Assembly: GCA_030536365.1 (NCBI GenBank)
Contig: JAUNQE010000005.1
Span: 1 to 36,400, forward strand
Direction: 5' to 3'
DNA: 36,400 bases
From: Erysipelotrichaceae bacterium
Lineage (GTDB): Bacteria; Bacillota_I; Bacilli_A; Erysipelotrichales; Erysipelotrichaceae
Positions 8,362-16,062 of this stretch are shown here, piece after piece (position 1 is the first letter of the stretch; every line of letters begins with the position of its first letter). Position numbers and translations under genes: made by a program. The notes below the pieces were generated by a model. That model saw only the letters and a program-made list of their open reading frames with translations. It made no database searches and was not told the origin of the DNA.

Positions 8362-9909
8362 ATGAGTGGAAAACCAGAACTGATCCTCGTATCTGACTGT
8401 ATCTACACCGCGGCAGGAAATGCGCCCTTCTGCGGCTATGTTGCTGTTGAGAACGGGATCATCACCGCGGCAGCCGAAGGAACCGTTCCTCCGGAAATGA
8501 TCGGAAAGGATACCAGAGTCATTCAACTCGGCAGCCGGACGGTCACGCCGGGCTTTATCGACGTGCACTGTTTCTTCACCGGTTACGTCGTTCGTTTTCT
8601 CGGCGCCGATCTAAGCGGATGCAGGAATACGAAAGAAGTGATCGGTATATTAAATGCCTGTGCGGAACAGCTTCCCGAACACTATCCCCTTCTCGGTCAC
8701 GGTCTCCGTTTCGCTATCCCGGCTGACATTCTGGATGATGCATACGAGAAGCAGCCGGTCGTTCTGTTTAACGAAGGCTGTGAGAGCTGCGCGATGAATA
8801 CCTCGGCGATCGAAGCCTATCATTTCGACCCTGATCACTGCTGGCCGGAAGCCTATGTCGCCATCTTCCCCTATATCCTCGGTGATAAGGAGTTTATCCG
8901 TCCGCAGTTCATCGAATACATGAAGATGATGAATTCACACGGCGTGACCTCTATCAAGGAAATGGGTTTCGATGATTTCTACGGTTTCGACAAGGTGCTT
9001 TCCGAACTGGAAGCGGAAGACGCGCTTACGCTGCGGGTAAACTTCATGTCGCAGCCGGTGGCGCGGGCGATCGACTTCGAATACGGGGAACGGATGCGTG
9101 ACCATTTTCAGGGGGCAAAAGTCAGTTTCTCCGGCTACAACCAAATGACAGACGGCTCGGTCAGTGAGTATAAGGCAGAACTGAAAAGACCGTACAACGG
9201 GACCGACAGCTGCTGCGAGGAAAAGATCGACTGGCAGAAACTTGAAGACTGGACGCTTGAGGCAGACCGCCGCGGCTTCCGTTTCTCGCTGCATGCCCAG
9301 GGCGACGGCGCAGTTGCCAGGACCCTGGACATCTTTGAAAAATGCAGACGGGACGAAAACGGCAAGGTGCTTCTGCGACAGGCGATCACCGACCTTGAAT
9401 TCACTGATCCGGCCGATCTCGAACGGATGGGACGTCTGGGCGTCATCGCGGAGATCTATCCGCAGATCCAGTCGATCGCACAGCGTGACAGCAAGCTCGC
9501 CATGATCCGGGAAAAGATCGGTGAGGAAAGAGGCGCTTTCTACTGGAACCGCCGCAAGATGGCGGACAGCGGCGTGACGATCAGCTGCGGCACGGACCTG
9601 CCGCTTCTGATCGACGATATCCCCCAGTCTGTCTATCATGCCGTCGGCGGCTATTTCCCTGAAGGCGGAGAGCCTTTCAACCTGAAGAATATGCTGACGC
9701 GGAAGGAACTGGTGGATGCCTGGACCCGCGGCGGTGCCTGGAATCTCGGAAAAGAAGACAGCCTCGGCACGCTCGAAGCCGGGAAAAAGGCGGATATCAC
9801 CGTCCTTAGCGGCGATCTGTTCACTGTCCCGTTTGAAGAGATCCGGGATCTGAAGGTCTGCCTGACCGTCTGTGATGGTAAGATCGTATATGAAGGAGAC
9901 AATCTATGA
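8362..9909 (+). CDS. YtcJ-type amidohydrolase (amidohydrolase_3 family)
   Basis: A 515-residue metal-dependent hydrolase of the YtcJ/NfdA group: an N-terminal beta-sandwich piece, TVTPGFIDVHCFF at the first barrel strand, FRFSLHAQGDGAVARTLDIFE, GTDLPLL, and the closing GTLEAGKKADITVLSGDLF segment. The first-strand metal motif is odd: family members have D.H.H, but here it reads D-V-H-C-F, so the second His is lost. AGGAG sits 9 nt before the ATG. Its stop overlaps the FGGY kinase start by 4 nt, so the two are co-translated. It could hydrolyse an N- or O-conjugated sugar whose free sugar is then phosphorylated (inference). The substrate is unknown. Confidence 0.82.
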   Translation: MSGKPELILVSDCIYTAAGNAPFCGYVAVENGIITAAAEGTVPPEMIGKDTRVIQLGSRTVTPGFIDVHCFFTGYVVRFLGADLSGCRNTKEVIGILNACAEQLPEHYPLLGHGLRFAIPADILDDAYEKQPVVLFNEGCESCAMNTSAIEAYHFDPDHCWPEAYVAIFPYILGDKEFIRPQFIEYMKMMNSHGVTSIKEMGFDDFYGFDKVLSELEAEDALTLRVNFMSQPVARAIDFEYGERMRDHFQGAKVSFSGYNQMTDGSVSEYKAELKRPYNGTDSCCEEKIDWQKLEDWTLEADRRGFRFSLHAQGDGAVARTLDIFEKCRRDENGKVLLRQAITDLEFTDPADLERMGRLGVIAEIYPQIQSIAQRDSKLAMIREKIGEERGAFYWNRRKMADSGVTISCGTDLPLLIDDIPQSVYHAVGGYFPEGGEPFNLKNMLTRKELVDAWTRGGAWNLGKEDSLGTLEAGKKADITVLSGDLFTVPFEEIRDLKVCLTVCDGKIVYEGDNL

Positions 9910-11450
9910 GCGAGGCATATTTCATGGGTATCGATACCGGTACAAATTCCTCAAAAGGCGTACTGATCGATGAGACCGGCCGGGTGATCGCGCAGGCTTC
10001 CGCCACGCACTCGCTGATGAATCCGGCTCCCGGCCATTACGAACACGATGCCGAAAAAGACTGGTGGGGCGACCTCTGCCTCATCTCGAAAAAACTGATC
10101 GCCGACAGCGGCGTCGATCCCGCGGACATCAAGGCAATCGGCACCAGCGCCCTTGGAGCGGACTGCCTGCCGGTCGATGAAAACTGCCGGCCGTTAAGAA
10201 AAGCCATCCTCTACGGCATCGACGCAAGAGCCGTGGACGAGATGGCGCAGCTGACCGAGATGTACGGCGAGGAGCAGATCCGCAAATGGTACGGACGTCC
10301 TCTCTGCTCGAGCGATGTCATGCCCAAGATCCTCTGGATCAAAAACAAGGAACCGGAGGTCTACGCGAAGACCTATAAATTCATTACCGCTTCAACTTAC
10401 CTGACAGCGAAACTGACCGGCAACTACGTGGTCGACAAGTTCCTCGGCCTGGCTAGTTTCAACCCGCTCTACGGACCGGACTGGAAACCGGTCGAGGAGT
10501 ACTGCGCGCCGATCTGCCGGCCGGATCAGCTGGCGGAGATCCATGAAGCCACGGACGTCGTCGGCTATGTGACGAAAGAGGCGTCTCTCGAGACCGGACT
10601 GGCGGAAGGCACCCCGGTCCTGACCGGAACGGACGACTCCGGAGCCGAAGCGATCAGCGTCGGCGTCGTTTCTCCCGGCAAGATGATGATCCAGATCGGT
10701 TCCTCGATCTATATGATCCTGGGAACCTCTTCCCTGATCGATGATGAGAGACTGTGGCGCGAGGAATTCATCGTGCCCGGACTCTGCGATATCTCAGCCG
10801 GCACCAATACGGCCGGCTCACTTACCAAATGGTACCGGGATACCTTGTTTCCGGATGCTCTGGAAAAGGAAAAGTCCGGCGGAGCGGACGCTTATCAGAC
10901 GATGATGGAAGGCGTGGCGGAGATCGCTCCCGGTTCGGACGGACTGATCACTCTGCCCTACTGGGCCGGGGAACGCACCCCGATCAACGACCCTGACGCC
11001 AAGGGCATCGTATTCGGACTGACCCTGTCGCATACCCGCGCGCATCTCTACCGGAGCGTGTTAGAGGGTGTCGCCTTCTCGATCAACCAGCAGCTGAAAC
11101 TGATGGAAGATCACGACGTTCCGATCGACCAGATCTTCGTGACCGGCGGCGGAACACTGAACGGGACCTGGATGCAGATCATTGCCGATGTGCTCGGGAA
11201 ACAGATCAGTTCCCCGCTCATCAATATCGGCGCAAGCTTCGGCGACGCTCTGATGGCTGCTTCGGCGATCCGCTATCCGGGCTTCGAGACCTATGACAAG
11301 ATGCTCGATTTCATCCGGCCGGGCAGGACTTATCTCCCTGACATGAAGAATCACGATAAGTACAAGGAATATCAGAAACTCTACGACGAGCTCTACGAAG
11401 CGAATAAAGAACTGATGCACAGAGTCCACAGGCTGAGCCTTGGTGAGTGA
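9906..11450 (+). CDS. FGGY-family carbohydrate kinase
   Basis: A 514-residue sugar kinase with both FGGY halves: the N-terminal phosphate loop MGIDTGTNSSKGVLID, a middle GTPVLTGTDDSGAEAISVGVV containing the likely catalytic Asp, QIGSSIYMILGTSS, and the C-terminal ATP-binding FVTGGGTLNGTWMQIIADVLG and GASFGDALMAA. The overall pattern is XylB-like (xylulokinase group), but the substrate cannot be assigned. It is coupled to the upstream amidohydrolase by an ATGA overlap and ends in a strong bidirectional hairpin. It and the minus-strand LyxK-like kinase are different FGGY subfamilies. Confidence 0.85.
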   Translation: MSEAYFMGIDTGTNSSKGVLIDETGRVIAQASATHSLMNPAPGHYEHDAEKDWWGDLCLISKKLIADSGVDPADIKAIGTSALGADCLPVDENCRPLRKAILYGIDARAVDEMAQLTEMYGEEQIRKWYGRPLCSSDVMPKILWIKNKEPEVYAKTYKFITASTYLTAKLTGNYVVDKFLGLASFNPLYGPDWKPVEEYCAPICRPDQLAEIHEATDVVGYVTKEASLETGLAEGTPVLTGTDDSGAEAISVGVVSPGKMMIQIGSSIYMILGTSSLIDDERLWREEFIVPGLCDISAGTNTAGSLTKWYRDTLFPDALEKEKSGGADAYQTMMEGVAEIAPGSDGLITLPYWAGERTPINDPDAKGIVFGLTLSHTRAHLYRSVLEGVAFSINQQLKLMEDHDVPIDQIFVTGGGTLNGTWMQIIADVLGKQISSPLINIGASFGDALMAASAIRYPGFETYDKMLDFIRPGRTYLPDMKNHDKYKEYQKLYDELYEANKELMHRVHRLSLGE

Positions 11451-11460
11451 ATCTCCTTAA

Positions 11461-11489
11461 GAAAGGAAGCGGATATGCCGCTTCCTTTC
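11461..11489. terminator. Bidirectional terminator hairpin between convergent operons
   Basis: A perfect 12-bp stem GAAAGGAAGCGG / CCGCTTCCTTTC with a 5-nt loop. It lies just after the FGGY kinase stop and overlaps the stop of the convergent aldolase gene. The U-run is short on both strands, but its placement fits shared termination. Confidence 0.7.
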
Positions 11490-12129
11490 ATTGTTGTCCG
11501 TAATTGCCGCGCGGAACATCTTCCGCTTCCGCCTGTTCCCTGCTCAGGACTGCGATCTCTTTTCCGGTCGCGAGCGCGTCCAGATAGACCGCACAGCTTT
11601 CCTCCAGATAAACAGCAGCGCAGAGCGCCTGCTCAAGGTCTTTTCCGTACGCCATGATCCCGTGGTTCTTCAGGATCACGCAGAGCGCCTTTTCAGCATA
11701 TTCCACAGTCTTTATGCCCATGCCCTCGTCCGAACTGATCGTAAAGGGAGCGACCGGGACCTCTCCCTTGACTTCGTCGACCATCGTCGTCGAGATGATC
11801 GGCAGACGGTCAGCGACAAGGGAGAGCGCGACGGCTTTGGGCTGATGGGTATGGATCACCGCGTTGACTTCCGGCATATGATTCAGGATATAGAGGATCG
11901 CCTTCAGATCGCTGGTCGGGCGCCGGTTCCCTTCAAGAATATTTCCCTGCAGATCGACGGCGACGATATCGTCGATATCCATCGTGTCATACGGCATGGC
12001 GGAGGGCGTCACCAGCACGGTCTCTCCGATGCGCAGTGAAACGTTTCCGCCGGACATCCTGACCAGACCGTGTTTTTCCATCCTGCGGGCGGTCTCCAGC
12101 ACTTCTTTCCGTTTTTCAGAAAACAGCAT
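11488..12129 (-). CDS. Class II aldolase / L-ribulose-5-phosphate 4-epimerase family protein
   Basis: A 213-residue FucA/AraD-fold enzyme. The phosphate-binding SGGN is at 26-29 and zinc ligands are His93, His95 (VIHTHQPKAVAL) and His156 (LKNHGIMAYGK). The acidic residue that is Glu73 in L-fuculose-phosphate aldolase appears as Asp74 here. The reaction is either retro-aldol cleavage of a ketose 1-phosphate or C4 epimerisation of L-ribulose 5-phosphate. The LyxK-like kinase and 3-epimerase upstream favour a pentulose 5-phosphate route (inference). The ATG at 12129 has GGGGAG upstream and overlaps the end of the 3-epimerase gene by 14 nt. Confidence 0.82.
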   Translation of the reverse strand: MLFSEKRKEVLETARRMEKHGLVRMSGGNVSLRIGETVLVTPSAMPYDTMDIDDIVAVDLQGNILEGNRRPTSDLKAILYILNHMPEVNAVIHTHQPKAVALSLVADRLPIISTTMVDEVKGEVPVAPFTISSDEGMGIKTVEYAEKALCVILKNHGIMAYGKDLEQALCAAVYLEESCAVYLDALATGKEIAVLSREQAEAEDVPRGNYGQQ

Positions 12130-12811
12130 TCTCTTTTCTCCCCTTTCCGTTTCTGCCGGCTTCCTTTTCGTAAGCGCGGCCGGCATTCAGATAATGTTCA
12201 TACGCTTCCCGGAAGTTCTCCGCCTGAAAGACAGCCCGGCCGATGACGACGCCGCTGGCGCCGGCTTCCACGACCTCCTTCAGATTTCCGTCGTTGATCC
12301 CTCCGTCGACCCAGACCGGCAGATCCGGACCGAAAAGCTCTCTCGCCTGACGGATCTTTTTCAGCACGCCGCGGCGGAACGGCAGCCCTTCCTCGTCGGC
12401 TTCGACCGATACCAGCAGAAGCTGGTCAAACTGACCGATATACGGTTCGAGAAAAGACACCGGTGTCTTCAGATTCAGGGCGATGCCTGCTTTTTTACCG
12501 AGATTATGGACCCGGCTCAGAAACAGGGACGGATAATCGAGCACTTCCAGATGGGTGCTGATCAGGCTGACGCCGGCTTTCGCCAGGCCGTCGACATGAT
12601 CGAGCGGATTGAGCACCTCAAGATGCGCATCCAGCGGAACAGAGGTCGCTTTTGCGATCTGTTCGACGAGTGCGGTCCCAAAACTGATGCCGCGGACGAA
12701 ATTGCCGTCATCGATGTCGAGATGGATATGTTCAAAGCCTTCCGCCTCCTTCAGCACCTTCCTCAGGTCAAGCAGATCGGCGGAATAGATCGACGGACTT
12801 ACGGTAAACAT
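12116..12811 (-). CDS. Ribulose-phosphate 3-epimerase-like TIM barrel
   Basis: A 231-residue Rpe-family barrel. Expected metal and catalytic residues are present: His30 and Asp32 (HIHLDIDDGNFV), His63 (DAHLEVLNP) and Asp169 (WVDGGIND), with the phosphate loop GASGVVIGRAVF. Two signature spots depart from D-ribulose-5-phosphate epimerase: MDG is DDG and HLMV is HLEV, suggesting another ketose phosphate such as allulose 6-phosphate or an L-pentulose phosphate. The C-terminal tail is basic and overlaps the aldolase start. AAGGAG before the ATG coincides with the end of the kinase gene. Confidence 0.8.
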   Translation of the reverse strand: MFTVSPSIYSADLLDLRKVLKEAEGFEHIHLDIDDGNFVRGISFGTALVEQIAKATSVPLDAHLEVLNPLDHVDGLAKAGVSLISTHLEVLDYPSLFLSRVHNLGKKAGIALNLKTPVSFLEPYIGQFDQLLLVSVEADEEGLPFRRGVLKKIRQARELFGPDLPVWVDGGINDGNLKEVVEAGASGVVIGRAVFQAENFREAYEHYLNAGRAYEKEAGRNGKGRKENAVF

Positions 12812-12813
12812 CG

Positions 12814-14328
12814 TTATTCTCCTTCTCCGGCCAGCAGGTCGACTGCCTTCAGGGCAGCCTCGTAGCGCCGGTATTTTTTCATATAGATCTTTGCGTTCTC
12901 CTCACGCGGTTCGTACAGTCTGCCAAAACGCACCATCTTCCCGGTCGCTTCCGCGAGATCCCGGAAAATCCCGCAGGCAACGCCCGCGCCGATCGCCGCG
13001 CCTTTCGCGCCGGTCTGACTTCCCTCCAGGGTCTGGATCGGGATCTGCAGGGCATCCGCCATCATCTGCGACCAGACTTCCGAATTCGTGATCCCGCCGG
13101 ACAGTTTGGCGATGCGGAAGGAAACGAGCGGCCGCCGCAGGTTATGTACATGGTGTACACTGGAGAAAACGACCCCTTCGTAAATGGCACGGATCAGGGA
13201 TGCCTCATCATCTCCGGCCTGAAGATTCAGGAAAGCGCCGTGCGCTTCCGGCGCGGTGGCACTGGCAAACAGATACGGAACAAAGACAGCGTCCGTATCT
13301 TCCGGGGCTTTTTCGGAAACTGCCCGGTTGCAGTGTTCATAGATCTCGGCGCTGCTTAGCGACGGGGCATAGCGGCGGATGATCTTCTCGACGTACCAGT
13401 TGAAGTTGCCGGCTGAAGTCGGAGTCGAATCCTCCATCAGATACAAGCCATCCAGATAGGACAGTGTCGCCGTGTTGGTGCGTTTGTCGTATTCCGTCGT
13501 CGCTTCTTTCGTCAGATATTCGTTGATCGACCAGGTACCTGCGATCAGACACAGTTCATCGTCGCTGAGGATACCGCTGGCCAGTGCGTTGGCGTCGATG
13601 TCGAAGTATCCGGCCGCGACCGGCGTACCTTCCTTAAGGCCCGTCAGTTCCGCTGCCTCCTTGTTCAGATATCCGGCGACCGCCGTGCTCTCCAGAACAG
13701 GCGGGAATTTGTCGAAGCATTCCTCGATATCCAGGATCCGGAAAAGCTCCGGATCATAGTTTTTGCGGTCCAGCGCGACGAGGCTCGTCGAAGAGGCTTC
13801 AGTGAGCTCCCCATACAGTTCGCCGGTCAGGCGGTAGCGCAGATAGTCTTTGAGCGAAAGGATCCAGCGTGTCCGCTGCAGGATCTCCGGACGGTTTTCC
13901 CTGAACCAGGGCAGGAGCACAGCCGGTTGTGCCGACCATACCGTCTGCCTTGTGAAGGGAAAGAGCCTTCTTTCCGTTCCGTCCGCCTTGAACCGCTGCA
14001 CGAGTTCCGCTGCCCGGTCGTCGGTCGAAACGATCACCGGATAGACCGGCTGCATCTTCCCGTCCAGAAAGACCAGACCGTTGCCGTAGGCGGTGATGCC
14101 GATCCCGGCGATCTGTGCGGGATCGCAATCCGCTTCCTTCAGCGCCTGACGGATGACAGTCAGATTTGCCTGCCAGACTTCCTCCGCGTCACGTTCCGTG
14201 CATCCCGGTGCGGGTACGCTGACAGGCAGCTGCGCTGTGGCGCAGGCAAGTTCCCTGCCCTCCGTGTCGAACAGCGCGCATTTGATGTCGCTGCCGCCGT
14301 TGTCGATTCCAAGTAATATCTTATTCAT
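12814..14328 (-). CDS. lyxK: LyxK-like FGGY kinase (L-xylulose / 3-keto-L-gulonate kinase type)
   Basis: A 504-residue FGGY kinase resembling E. coli LyxK (498 residues) across its length: LLGIDNGGSDIKCALFD at the N terminus, CTERDAEEVWQ, GIGITAYGNGLVFLD, an LTGLKEGTPVAAGYFDIDANALASGI middle with the catalytic Asp, LIAGTWSINEYLT, the distinctive STPTSAGNFNWYVE, and C-terminal KLSGGITNSEVWSQMMADAL. The expected reaction is ATP-dependent phosphorylation of L-xylulose or a related ketose at C5. The start overlaps the HAD gene by 8 nt. The neighbouring 3-epimerase and 4-epimerase/aldolase would carry the product toward xylulose 5-phosphate. Exact substrate is inferred. Confidence 0.8.
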   Translation of the reverse strand: MNKILLGIDNGGSDIKCALFDTEGRELACATAQLPVSVPAPGCTERDAEEVWQANLTVIRQALKEADCDPAQIAGIGITAYGNGLVFLDGKMQPVYPVIVSTDDRAAELVQRFKADGTERRLFPFTRQTVWSAQPAVLLPWFRENRPEILQRTRWILSLKDYLRYRLTGELYGELTEASSTSLVALDRKNYDPELFRILDIEECFDKFPPVLESTAVAGYLNKEAAELTGLKEGTPVAAGYFDIDANALASGILSDDELCLIAGTWSINEYLTKEATTEYDKRTNTATLSYLDGLYLMEDSTPTSAGNFNWYVEKIIRRYAPSLSSAEIYEHCNRAVSEKAPEDTDAVFVPYLFASATAPEAHGAFLNLQAGDDEASLIRAIYEGVVFSSVHHVHNLRRPLVSFRIAKLSGGITNSEVWSQMMADALQIPIQTLEGSQTGAKGAAIGAGVACGIFRDLAEATGKMVRFGRLYEPREENAKIYMKKYRRYEAALKAVDLLAGEGE

Positions 14329-15124
14329 TCTCTTCGACCTCCCTGAGAATGTATCCGATCATTTCTTTTACCGCTTCATGGTTGTTGTCTTCCGCAGTCA
14401 CATAGCCGGCGGCCTCCTTGACGGCCGTGACCGCGTTGGCGACCGCGATCCCCAGGCCTGCCCGCTCAATCATATCAAGATCATTGTAGTAATTGCCTGC
14501 TGCGGCGGTCTCATTCTCTCCGATGCCCAGAAGTTCCGCCAGTGCCCGGATACCGTTCCATTTGGAAACGCCCTGTTTCATGATGTCGATCGTTCCGGGT
14601 TCGGAATGCAGGTAACAGAGTTCCGGCAGTTCGCGGTCGATGAATTCCGCGATCGGCTGAAGATCGCCGGTAGCCATGAAGCCTTCGATCGCTTCGGTAT
14701 CGATCTCGGCAAGCGAACTGACCGTCTCGGGGATGACACCGAGCAGAGACGCATAGCGCAGTGTGCTTTCGCTTATTTTCGTCACCTGCCACAGCATGCC
14801 GCTGACGATGTGCAGCTGCAGATCGTTTTCCAGCGCGTAGCGGATCAGGCGGACGCTCGTTTCCCGGTCGATGCATTCGTTGCGCAGGATCTTTCTGTCT
14901 TCGCAGCGGATGATCTTTCCGCCGTTGTTGAGGATGTGGTAATCAACGCACCACTGCTCCTCGCCCAGCGTCAGCATGTCGACGTCTCTCCGGCCGCTGA
15001 CAAAAGCGGTCCTCAGACCGTGTCTGCGCGCTTCTTCGATCGCCGCAATGGCGGAGGGACTGAGCGAATAGTCGTCCGCTACCGCGGTGCCGTCAAGATC
15101 CATTGCCAGTAGTTTTCTTTTCAT
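14321..15124 (-). CDS. Cof-type HAD-superfamily phosphatase
   Basis: A HAD-IIB (Cof) hydrolase of about 267 residues: motif I MDLDGTAVADD, motif II FVSGRR, a Lys in KWNGIRALAELLGI, and motif IV AAAGNYYNDLDMIERAG. Motif IV normally reads GD..ND; here the first Mg-binding Asp is Asn, which may weaken activity. It is the first gene of a four-gene pentulose operon and may hydrolyse a dead-end sugar phosphate. The start is uncertain: ATG codons at 15130 and 15124 and a GTG at 15145 are in frame, and none has a convincing ribosome binding site. Confidence 0.82.
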   Translation of the reverse strand: MKRKLLAMDLDGTAVADDYSLSPSAIAAIEEARRHGLRTAFVSGRRDVDMLTLGEEQWCVDYHILNNGGKIIRCEDRKILRNECIDRETSVRLIRYALENDLQLHIVSGMLWQVTKISESTLRYASLLGVIPETVSSLAEIDTEAIEGFMATGDLQPIAEFIDRELPELCYLHSEPGTIDIMKQGVSKWNGIRALAELLGIGENETAAAGNYYNDLDMIERAGLGIAVANAVTAVKEAAGYVTAEDNNHEAVKEMIGYILREVEENE

Positions 15125-15207
15125 ATACATCTGCTTTCGGAACACTGTTTTCCGGCAATCCTGTCCGGGATCCGTGAATGATCTTTCGGAATATGCTCTA
15201 CGGATTT

Positions 15208-15237
15208 ACTATAGCACTCGTATTACAGCGCTGACAA
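15208..15237 (-). promoter_or_regulatory. Promoter of the HAD-lyxK-epimerase-aldolase operon
   Basis: Minus-strand TTGTCA (15232-15237) and TATAGT (15208-15213) with an 18-bp spacer. It lies just downstream of the terminator of the preceding gene and about 75 bp before the first coding start. Confidence 0.6.
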
Positions 15238-15257
15238 TTATCAGCAGAAAACAAAAA

Positions 15258-15277
15258 GACCGGTCTTTTGACCGGCC
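15258..15277 (-). terminator. Rho-independent terminator after the SpoU-like gene
   Basis: The minus-strand RNA forms an 8-bp stem (GGCCGGUC / GACCGGUC, one G-U pair) with an AAAA loop, followed by UUUUUGUUUU. It ends the transcript of the gene at 15303-16001. Confidence 0.85.
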
Positions 15278-15302
15278 GTGTCCTGCTTTTTCGGAGTCCT
15301 GT

Positions 15303-16001
15303 TCAGTTTTTATCCGCACGCAAAGAGTAGAGTCTTTCGAAGGTGATCGCCCCGATCATTGTCGGCGAGAGTTCCTGGAGACTCTGCTTGCGGATCGAAT
15401 AGGTCCGGAAGCCTTCAGCAGCGCCGCCCTTCTCCCGCATCAGGAAGCTGCGGTGCAGAGTGTTTTTGAGACCGCTGATCTCTTCATCCGCTCCGGGTGC
15501 ATAGGTATAGATATTCTGACGGGGATATTTTGCCTGATACTCTTCAAGTGAGGAGAAGAAAGACAGGTGGCAGTGGAAGATCGCGCCCATCGAAGCGCGG
15601 ACCGTTTTGGGATCGAACACATCGGCATGACAGCCGATCAGCGCGATCTCTTTCTGATCGAAGGAGACCGCGGAACGCAGCGTCGTTCCTAAGAATCCCT
15701 CATCTTCATATTCACAGAGCAGGATATGGCAGTTCCCGCGTAAGGTATCTTCAAATTTCTTAAAAACACCGATCGCGAAGCAGTTTTCCTTGACGGAAAG
15801 ACGGGCGATCCGGCGGTCATCGATCTCGACCGGTACCGAAAGTTTCCGGCAGAGCCGGTGCAGTTCTTCGAGCGAGGCGTTCTCCTTCGCCTTTGAAGAC
15901 AGATAGACTTTTTCGATCACTTCCGGGCGGTGACGGAGACCTTCGATCAGCGGTGACATGCCCAGACAGTAGCTGTATTCCGAATTCTTTTCGTATTCCA
16001 T
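15303..16001 (-). CDS. Atypical SpoU/TrmH-like protein
   Basis: A 232-residue protein with a partly degenerate SPOUT methyltransferase signature. EGFLGTTLRSAVSFDQKEIALIGCHADVFDPKTVRASMGAIFH (read in two parts, about residues 100-142) matches motifs 1 and 2 of TrmH-type 2'-O-methyltransferases, including the S.GA.F end. The usual motif-1 Asn (N.G...R) is Phe here, and the C-terminal knot motif SLN appears as SPT (LSPTMIGAITFERLY). It may be a diverged RNA 2'-O-methyltransferase or an inactive RNA-binding relative. AAAGGGG precedes the ATG. It sits 45 bp after clpB and shares that gene's direction, but a terminator separates them. Confidence 0.62.
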   Translation of the reverse strand: MEYEKNSEYSYCLGMSPLIEGLRHRPEVIEKVYLSSKAKENASLEELHRLCRKLSVPVEIDDRRIARLSVKENCFAIGVFKKFEDTLRGNCHILLCEYEDEGFLGTTLRSAVSFDQKEIALIGCHADVFDPKTVRASMGAIFHCHLSFFSSLEEYQAKYPRQNIYTYAPGADEEISGLKNTLHRSFLMREKGGAAEGFRTYSIRKQSLQELSPTMIGAITFERLYSLRADKN

Positions 16002-16036
16002 ACCCCTTTTATATCAGTTTTTCGCAAAAAGAAAAA

Positions 16037-16062
16037 GACTGCAGCGTTATGCCGCTGCAGTC
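16037..16062 (-). terminator. clpB terminator overlapping the stop codon
   Basis: A 10-bp perfect stem (GACTGCAGCG / CGCTGCAGTC), loop of 6 nt, then UUUUUCUUUUU on the minus-strand RNA. The clpB TAA lies in the loop and the last Ala codons form the 5' arm. Confidence 0.88.
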
